From Moraxella lacunata (lineage in GTDB: Bacteria; Pseudomonadota; Gammaproteobacteria; Pseudomonadales; Moraxellaceae), in the NCBI RefSeq assembly GCF_002027545.1, contig NZ_MXAN01000092.1:1-5086 (forward strand): DNA of 5,086 bases, in the 5' to 3' direction. The notes beneath the pieces are model-generated. The model was given only the letters and a program-made list of their open reading frames with translations, made no database searches and was not told the origin of the DNA. A program made the position numbers and the translations under genes. Positions 1-5,086 of this stretch are shown here, one piece after another (within the stretch, counting starts at the first letter, position 1; each line of letters starts with the position of its first letter).

Positions 1-1
1 A

Positions 2-1558
2 AGTAGCTGTTTTTTGCCCTTTCATTTACTTAAAAAACAATACGATTTTGTCGCAGACGACAACAAACCCACCAACCGCACTGACAACATCCTGATTCAC
101 GGCGACAACTTGACCGCACTCAAATCGCTGCTGCCTGAATTTGGCGGACGGGTAAACTGCATTTACATAGACCCACCCTATAACACAGGCAATGAAAACT
201 GGGTGTATAACGACAATGTGAACGACCCACGCATTCAAAAATGGCTGGGCGAAGTGGTCGGCAAAGAAGGCGAAGACTTTTCACGCCATGACAAATGGCT
301 GTGCATGATTTACCCACGCCTAAAATTATTAAAAGAATTGCTGGCGGATAATGGTGTGATTTTTATCAGCATAGATTTCGCTAACGAAGAGGCTTATCTG
401 AAATGTATTTGTGATGAAATATTTGGCAGAAGTAATTTTATTGGCGAATTTACTTGGGAATCAACAACTCAACCAATCAATTCAGGTTCAGCAAGATTTG
501 GTTTGCAACAAAAATCAGAAGCTATCTTATTTTATGCAAAAAATAAAACCAATCTTAATCAATTCATTTTAAAAGAGGTGGAAAGTGGGTTGCATTATCC
601 GCATGAAGGGCAATTAGGAAAATGCCGTTTTGAAATTATTGAGAAATCAGATGCTGGTGAATATCAACGAGATACAATGAAATTCCCAATTTTAGGATTA
701 TATCCACGAGAAGGGAAACGTTGGCAAATTGGTTTAGATACCGCTAATGAATTATTAAAAAATAATAGATTAGAAATTGTTGATGAGCTGGTTAAAAGAG
801 CATTCTATCCAGAAGATGAAATTGATAAACGTAAATTTCAACCCTTTTGGTCTCACTTGCCTGCAAGCCAATTTGGCACGGCACAATCAGGAAAAGAATT
901 GCTTAATACAATTATGGGGAGAGCTGTTGGTTTTGATACAGTAAAACCTGTTGAACTTATTACAGAATTGCTTTCTTATTTTGACAAAAACGCCCTAATC
1001 CTAGACAGTTTTATGGGAAGTGGCACAACCGCCCATGCCGTCTTATCGCTGAATCAACAAGATGGCGGAAATCGCCGTTTTATCGGCATTGAAATGATGG
1101 ATTATGCCGAAACCATTACCGCCGAACGCATTCACCGTGTCATCAACGGCTACGGCACAAAAGCCGAAACGCAAGGCGGAACAGGCGGCGGATTTTCATT
1201 CTACACCGTAGGCGAACCGCTTTTTTATGGCGACAATCTCAACCCCACCGCCCCCATTACTGCCATTCGTGAATACATCGGCTACACCGAAGGCATGGAC
1301 GAGATTTGGCATACAGACAATGGCGTATCGCCACACGCTTTGGGTGTGGCAAATGGCACCGCTTATGTGTTTTATTATCTGCAAAATCAAGTAACCACGC
1401 TGGATTTGGCGTTTTTGCAATCTTTGTCGCCAAAAGGATTTGTTCAACGTCCTGAATCTTGGGTGATTTATGCCGACAAAGTGGCATTAAGCCCAGAGCA
1501 GTTAAAACAATATCACATTGTTTTTAAACGCATTCCACGAGACATCAGCAAATTTTAA
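2..1558 (+). CDS. mod: Type III restriction-modification DNA methyltransferase (Mod), 5'-partial
   Basis: This is the modification and specificity subunit of a type III R-M system, expected to transfer a methyl group from S-adenosylmethionine to the N6 of adenine in a short asymmetric DNA site. Numbering residues from the TTG at 14, the methyltransferase motif DPPYNTG is at 53-59 and the AdoMet-binding motif DSFMGSGTT is at 331-339. DPPY before FxGxG is the beta-class order, and about 200 variable residues between them (roughly 120-320) are the target recognition domain. The tail, from GGGFSFY near 391 to FKRIPRDI near 504, resembles the C-terminus of Mod proteins. The frame is open to the left edge with no stop. 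The TTG lacks a Shine-Dalgarno sequence, and the LPFHLL it begins resembles an internal segment of related Mods, so the true start, probably a few tens of residues upstream, is outside the window. The gene ends 10 bases before res. The specificity region is strikingly AT-rich. The family call is firm; the recognition site cannot be read from sequence. Confidence 0.93.
   Translation, partial: SSCFLPFHLLKKQYDFVADDNKPTNRTDNILIHGDNLTALKSLLPEFGGRVNCIYIDPPYNTGNENWVYNDNVNDPRIQKWLGEVVGKEGEDFSRHDKWLCMIYPRLKLLKELLADNGVIFISIDFANEEAYLKCICDEIFGRSNFIGEFTWESTTQPINSGSARFGLQQKSEAILFYAKNKTNLNQFILKEVESGLHYPHEGQLGKCRFEIIEKSDAGEYQRDTMKFPILGLYPREGKRWQIGLDTANELLKNNRLEIVDELVKRAFYPEDEIDKRKFQPFWSHLPASQFGTAQSGKELLNTIMGRAVGFDTVKPVELITELLSYFDKNALILDSFMGSGTTAHAVLSLNQQDGGNRRFIGIEMMDYAETITAERIHRVINGYGTKAETQGGTGGGFSFYTVGEPLFYGDNLNPTAPITAIREYIGYTEGMDEIWHTDNGVSPHALGVANGTAYVFYYLQNQVTTLDLAFLQSLSPKGFVQRPESWVIYADKVALSPEQLKQYHIVFKRIPRDISKF
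361..990 (+). other. Target recognition region of Mod, AT-rich mosaic segment
   Basis: This is the part of mod between the DPPY half and the AdoMet-binding motif, encoding approximately residues 117-325. In type III Mod proteins this central region reads the DNA target. By hand count, 361-840 is about 32% GC, against about 50% for 61-300 and about 52% for 1021-1200. Codons shift too: the flanks favour GCC, CCC and GGC, while the centre favours AAT, TTA, GAA and ATT. The edges fall near the conserved FISID segment on the left and LILDSFMGSGTT on the right. Replacement of the specificity domain by recombination through the conserved flanks is an inference. The edges are approximate. Confidence 0.6.
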
Positions 1559-1562
1559 GGGG
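1557..1562 (+). promoter_or_regulatory. Ribosome binding site of res
   Basis: The purine run AAGGGG ends 6 bases before the ATG at 1569 and shares its first two bases with the TAA stop of mod. It decides the res start: the same frame is open further upstream from a TTG at 1518, but that lies inside mod and has no comparable site. Its overlap with the mod stop suggests that ribosomes finishing mod can restart on res, coupling the two subunits in translation. Confidence 0.75.
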
Positions 1563-1568
1563 CAAACC

Positions 1569-4277
1569 ATGGAATTAAAAAGCTACCAACAAAGCGTGAT
1601 TGACGATTTGCAAAACTATTTGAATTTATTGAACAATCCCAATTTGGGCAGCCTGAACACGATTTTTGAGACTTTTTGGCGTGAGCATCGTTACCCACTT
1701 ATCAGCCCACCCAAATACCAAAATCACATTCACAACGTGCCGAATGTTTGCGTAAAAGTTCCCACCGCAGGCGGAAAAACTTTTATTGCAGTCAATAGCT
1801 TACAGCCTATTTTTAATGCCATTGAATTTTATGGCAACAAACGCCCCAAAATGGTGGTGTGGCTTGTGCCGTCCGAGAGCATTTTGTCGCAAACCCTAAA
1901 AAATTTGCGTGATATTTCGCACCCATACCGCCAAAAATTAAATGCCCATTTTGGCGGTGCAAGCCGTGTGCAAATTCTTGATAAAGAACAGGTTTTGCGT
2001 GGGCAAAATTTTGATGCCGACAGCGTACAACAAGGCATCAGCATTGTGGTGATGAGTTTTAGCAGTCTAAAATTAAGCAAAAAAGACATAGAAACTTACC
2101 ACAATAACAGCGATAAATTGATGGGCAAAAAGCGTAATGAAAAACTGCGTGCTTACCGTGAAAACAGCAATTTGGATACTTTTACTGTTTTAGGCGGTAC
2201 TGATTTATTGTCCGATTACGACAAAACCAGTCTAATTAATGTATTACGCAGTCTTAATCCTGTGCTGATTGTGGACGAAAGCCACCACACCACCACGCCA
2301 TTGTCGCATGAGATGCTAAACAACCTAAACCCCAGTTTTATTTTGGAATTGACCGCCACACCCAAAGACACCAGCAACATTATCAGCTATGTGAACGCCC
2401 ATTCGCTCAAACAAGAACAAATGGTTAAATTGCCTGTGATTGTCAGCAAACAGCACAGCCAAGCCGATGTGATGATGTCGGCTTTAACCTTGCGTGCCAA
2501 TTTGGAAAACATCGCCCAAAATGCCAAAAAATCGCACAACGCCCCCTATGTTCGTCCCATTATCCTGTTTCAAGCCGAACCCAAAACCAAAGACGACAAC
2601 GCCACTTTCGCCCATATTAAAAATGAATTGTTAAAAATTGGCATTCCTGAAAATCAAATCGCCATTAAAACAAGTGAAATCAATGAATTGAAAAATGTGG
2701 ATTTGTTGTCAAAAGAATGTGAAATCCGCTTTGTGATTACGGTAAATGCCCTAAAAGAAGGTTGGGATTGCCCATTTGCCTATATTTTGGCAAGTTTGGC
2801 GAATAAATCGTCTGTGGTTGATGTTACGCAAATTGTCGGGCGAGTGTTACGACAGCCTTATGCCCAAAATCACCCGTCGCCGATTTTAAACGCCAGTTTT
2901 GTGTTTACTGCGTCTGATAAATTTGATGAAACGCTGCAATCGGTTGTCAAAGGCTTGAACATGGCAGGGTTTAGCGAAGATGATTATCGCCTTGCCACGC
3001 CAAGCGAAGCACCGCCACAACCGACACCAAGCAATCCCACCGATGATTTGTTTTCGCCACAAAATCAAAATATTGAAGAAAATAAAGATGATGTGATTTT
3101 GCCGCAAGATTTTGTTTTCAGGCAGCCTGAACAGACACAAAATGCGGTTTTTGAAAACAATCCAGTTGCCCAAATGGTTGAAACTTTGCAAAACCAAGCA
3201 AGCCAAATCGCCCAAAATTACCAAGAAAAAACCGCCCAAAACAAAACACCGTTGCCCAACGAATTGCAAGGAAAAACCAATATGGCAAAAATGCGAGACG
3301 AATTTGTTTGCAAAGCGAATGAATTAAAATTGCCACAATTTTTTATTAAGGCAGAATTATCGGATTTATTTAAAACAGATAATAAATTGGTTTTATTGGA
3401 TAAAGCCAATTTGCTTATGGATTTAAAATTGGCTGGCGAAAATTGCAATATTGATTTTGGCAACATCAGCGAGACGGTATATCAAGGCGATATTGATGAA
3501 AATGGCATGGTGCAATTTCAACCTTTAAAAGGACGAGACAAAAAACAACTGACTGAATTATTTGCTAATTATTCAGACAAAAGCCAGCAAGATACTTTGG
3601 TGCAAAATCTGTTTGATTTGGGTAAAAAGTCATTTTATCCAATTGGCGATGATGATGTGAAAAATTATTTTCGCCGTGTTGTGGAGCAAATGAGTGGCGA
3701 GCAACGCCAGCATTGTTTTGCAAACATTCATCAATATTTCAATCAAATCAAAACCAAAATCAACCAAATCAGCAATGAATTTGCCGAAAAAGAGTTTAAT
3801 AAACGTTTGGATATTTATGAAATTATCCTCGCTCCGAGTTTTGTATTTCCCACAGAAATCAGCCCAAGCGAATTTGCGACACCACTTGTAGGCAGTCTGT
3901 ACGACAAAGAAGGCAAAATCAGCACGTTTGAAAGCAAAGTTCTACAAAGAATTTTAAATCATGATGACATTCATTTGGCATTTTGGCACAGAAATTTGGA
4001 GAAAAAAGGCTTTTATATCAATGCTTTTTTAAATCATTATCCCGATTTTATTTTACTAACCCAACAAGGCACGATGGTTTTACTAGAAACCAAAGGCAAC
4101 CAGCTAGACGGTAGCGACAGCCAAGCCAAAATCCGTGCAGGAAAACTTTGGGAACAAAAAGCCAATGCGATGGGCGATGGGCGAAAATACAAATATTTGA
4201 TGGTGTTTGAAACCGAAGAAAAATTGGCAGGGGCGTATTCGGTGGCAGAGATGCTAGATAGGTTGAAAAATTGGTAG
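1569..4277 (+). CDS. res: Type III restriction enzyme, Res subunit (DEAD/DEAH-like ATPase and PD-(D/E)XK nuclease)
   Basis: This is the restriction subunit of the type III system; it needs Mod to find DNA sites, uses ATP, and cuts near the recognition site. The protein has 902 residues, normal for the family. It opens with the LKSYQ segment and Walker A VPTAGGKT (64-71), followed by WLVPSESIL (98-106), the Walker B box DESHH (236-240), TATP (262-265), the C-terminal RecA-like lobe with ITVNALKEGWDCPFA (390-404), and motif VI QIVGRVLRQP (421-430). A Q/N/P-rich linker follows at about 478-570. The C-terminal nuclease has the catalytic pattern PD (825-826) followed by ETK (840-842), the PD-x(n)-ExK arrangement of type III Res. 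No frameshift or missing motif is visible, so it should be active. It starts 10 bases after mod with a good ribosome binding site, so both are almost certainly in one operon. An AT-rich patch lies around 3301-3660. Confidence 0.95.
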   Translation: MELKSYQQSVIDDLQNYLNLLNNPNLGSLNTIFETFWREHRYPLISPPKYQNHIHNVPNVCVKVPTAGGKTFIAVNSLQPIFNAIEFYGNKRPKMVVWLVPSESILSQTLKNLRDISHPYRQKLNAHFGGASRVQILDKEQVLRGQNFDADSVQQGISIVVMSFSSLKLSKKDIETYHNNSDKLMGKKRNEKLRAYRENSNLDTFTVLGGTDLLSDYDKTSLINVLRSLNPVLIVDESHHTTTPLSHEMLNNLNPSFILELTATPKDTSNIISYVNAHSLKQEQMVKLPVIVSKQHSQADVMMSALTLRANLENIAQNAKKSHNAPYVRPIILFQAEPKTKDDNATFAHIKNELLKIGIPENQIAIKTSEINELKNVDLLSKECEIRFVITVNALKEGWDCPFAYILASLANKSSVVDVTQIVGRVLRQPYAQNHPSPILNASFVFTASDKFDETLQSVVKGLNMAGFSEDDYRLATPSEAPPQPTPSNPTDDLFSPQNQNIEENKDDVILPQDFVFRQPEQTQNAVFENNPVAQMVETLQNQASQIAQNYQEKTAQNKTPLPNELQGKTNMAKMRDEFVCKANELKLPQFFIKAELSDLFKTDNKLVLLDKANLLMDLKLAGENCNIDFGNISETVYQGDIDENGMVQFQPLKGRDKKQLTELFANYSDKSQQDTLVQNLFDLGKKSFYPIGDDDVKNYFRRVVEQMSGEQRQHCFANIHQYFNQIKTKINQISNEFAEKEFNKRLDIYEIILAPSFVFPTEISPSEFATPLVGSLYDKEGKISTFESKVLQRILNHDDIHLAFWHRNLEKKGFYINAFLNHYPDFILLTQQGTMVLLETKGNQLDGSDSQAKIRAGKLWEQKANAMGDGRKYKYLMVFETEEKLAGAYSVAEMLDRLKNW
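3000..3278 (+). other. Q/N/P-rich linker within Res
   Basis: This part encodes residues 478-570 of Res, between the helicase lobes and the C-terminal region that carries the nuclease. The 93 residues include about 15 Gln, 11 Asn and 12 Pro, with Pro concentrated at the start and Gln/Asn spread throughout. I see no known domain motif. It is most simply read as a flexible or extended connector between the motor and nuclease parts. Confidence 0.5.
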
Positions 4278-4280
4278 TTT

Positions 4281-4309
4281 TTGTATAGTCAGCCCAAATA
4301 TGCTACACT
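4281..4309 (+). promoter_or_regulatory. Putative sigma70 promoter of rsuA
   Basis: In the 57-base gap after res, TTGTAT (4281-4286) can serve as a -35 element and TACACT (4304-4309) as a -10 element, with a 17-base spacer. A TG one base before the -10 (4301-4302) makes it an extended -10 element, which would offset the weak -35 (3 of 6 consensus bases; the -10 has 4 of 6). Transcription would begin near 4316, leaving a leader of about 19 bases. This would free rsuA from the mod-res operon. It is judged by eye only. Confidence 0.45.
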
Positions 4310-4334
4310 AATCCTTTTATTTGACAAAAATGCC

Positions 4335-5036
4335 ATGAGACTAGATAAATTTTTAAGTAAAGCCACTGAACTGTCTCGCAGTGAATGCAAAAAAATCCTG
4401 CACCGTGGCGAGATTACGATAAACGATGAAGTCATCAAAGACGGTAGCGTACATATCCAAGCCGATGATGAAGTGTTGTGGGCAGGTGAGCCGTTATCGG
4501 TGGCGGACGGTAGCCGTTATATTTTGCTCTATAAGCCAGACGGCTTTGAATGCACCCTAAAAGCCAAAGAATACCCCATTGTTACTGAGCTGATTGCCGT
4601 ACCCGAAGTGGCAAGTTTGCGTATCGCAGGACGGCTTGATGTGGACACCACAGGGGCGTTACTACTCTCCGATGACGGAGCATGGCTACACCGAGTTACT
4701 AGCCCCAAGCGTCATCAGCCCAAACGCTATGAAATCACGCTTGCCGACCCGATGACCGCAGATGAACAAGCCCACGCCATAAAACAAGTGGCAAACGGTA
4801 TCTTGCTAGAAGGCAACAGCGAAAAAACCCGCCCTGCCGAGCTGTCGTTCATAGACGAGACCCACGCCACACTTATTTTGACCGAAGGCAAATATCATCA
4901 GGTCAAACGCATGATGGCGTATTTTGGTAATAAAGTGATAGAGCTACACCGAGCCAGCATTGGTACGATTACGCTAGACGGGCTTGAAATGGGCGAATGT
5001 CGCTTTTTGACGGATGATGAGATTGGGCAGTTTTGA
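4335..5036 (+). CDS. rsuA: 16S rRNA pseudouridine(516) synthase RsuA
   Basis: This enzyme isomerises uridine 516 of 16S rRNA (helix 18 of the small subunit) to pseudouridine during ribosome assembly in the cytoplasm. The protein has 233 residues, against 231 in E. coli RsuA. The N-terminus (about 1-50, starting MRLDKFLSK and including LSRSECKKILHRGEI) is an S4-type RNA-binding domain. The catalytic domain follows, with LLYKPDG (64-70) and the signature GRLDVDTTG (99-107), in which Asp102 matches the catalytic aspartate of the E. coli enzyme. EGKYHQVKRM (184-193) and the nearby LHRASIG (204-210) are further RsuA-family blocks and favour RsuA over the RluB/E/F relatives. The ATG at 4335 is chosen because the S4 domain begins directly there; the frame extends upstream to a TTG at 4281, but those residues fit no homologous sequence. 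There is no clear Shine-Dalgarno sequence. The gene is unrelated in function to mod-res and probably has its own promoter. Confidence 0.93.
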   Translation: MRLDKFLSKATELSRSECKKILHRGEITINDEVIKDGSVHIQADDEVLWAGEPLSVADGSRYILLYKPDGFECTLKAKEYPIVTELIAVPEVASLRIAGRLDVDTTGALLLSDDGAWLHRVTSPKRHQPKRYEITLADPMTADEQAHAIKQVANGILLEGNSEKTRPAELSFIDETHATLILTEGKYHQVKRMMAYFGNKVIELHRASIGTITLDGLEMGECRFLTDDEIGQF

Positions 5037-5086
5037 TTGATGTGCCTAACAAACTTGATATTTACCACGGATTTGTAGCAACTGTA

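Noticed and set aside
14..16. TTG as the start codon of mod.
   Set aside because: It has no Shine-Dalgarno sequence, the frame stays open to the window edge, and the encoded residues resemble an internal segment of related Mod proteins.
741..756. AT-only inverted repeat ATTATT-AAAA-AATAAT inside mod.
   Set aside because: Weak pairing in a very AT-rich coding stretch; explained by the codons for ELLKNN.
1035..1045. Similarity to the Neisseria DNA uptake sequence (GCCGTCTTAT here, and GCCGTCCGAG near 1869).
   Set aside because: Both are imperfect matches to GCCGTCTGAA, single, and inside coding sequence; they are not evidence of an uptake signal.
1518..1568. Upstream extension of res from a TTG at 1518.
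   Set aside because: It lies inside mod, whereas the ATG at 1569 has a well-spaced AAGGGG and begins with the typical MELKSYQ start of the Res family.
2886..3336. Minus-strand open frames opposite res.
   Set aside because: They are opposite a clearly coding, motif-bearing gene, and the translations look like antisense of its AT- and Gln/Asn-rich codons; no domain is recognisable.
4263..4285. Possible terminator after res (A-run, then T-run around the stop codon).
   Set aside because: The only pairing is a few A-T pairs with no GC stem; it would not form a stable intrinsic terminator.
5033..5086. Open frame at the right edge, with a possible GTG start at 5042 reading (M)PNKLDIYHGFVATV.
   Set aside because: Only about 15 codons are in view, there is no convincing ribosome binding site, and I recognise no protein; minus-strand frames ending here are equally possible.

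Overview
The window carries a type III restriction-modification locus, mod then res, followed by an unrelated housekeeping gene, the 16S rRNA pseudouridine synthase rsuA. All three genes are on the + strand. The organism looks like a Gram-negative gammaproteobacterium, most likely of the Moraxellaceae (Moraxella-like). This rests on the intermediate base composition (about 48% GC in the sampled part of rsuA), the codon preferences, and an RsuA sequence that lines up closely with the E. coli enzyme. The genus is an inference and has not been tested by a search.

Positions 2-1558 hold mod, the N6-adenine DNA methyltransferase and specificity subunit. Its 5' end lies outside the window, because the frame is open to the left edge. 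Positions 1569-4277 hold res, an intact 902-residue ATPase/translocase and endonuclease subunit. It starts 10 bases after the mod stop, with a ribosome binding site that overlaps that stop. The two products are expected to form one Mod-Res complex: Mod recognises a short asymmetric site and methylates it on one strand, and Res hydrolyses ATP and cuts DNA when unmodified sites are met.

A 57-base spacer (4278-4334) separates res from rsuA and holds a plausible sigma70-type promoter with an extended -10 element. Positions 4335-5036 hold rsuA, complete and of normal length. The last 50 bases show no identifiable gene or terminator.

The most informative irregularity is a mosaic in mod. The central target recognition region (about 361-840) is about 32% GC by hand count, against about 50-52% in the flanking catalytic segments. 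This is the pattern expected if the specificity domain was exchanged by recombination through conserved flanks. A second AT-rich patch lies in res between the helicase and the nuclease. I saw no new type of system; this is a recognisable type III locus with a probably replaced specificity domain.
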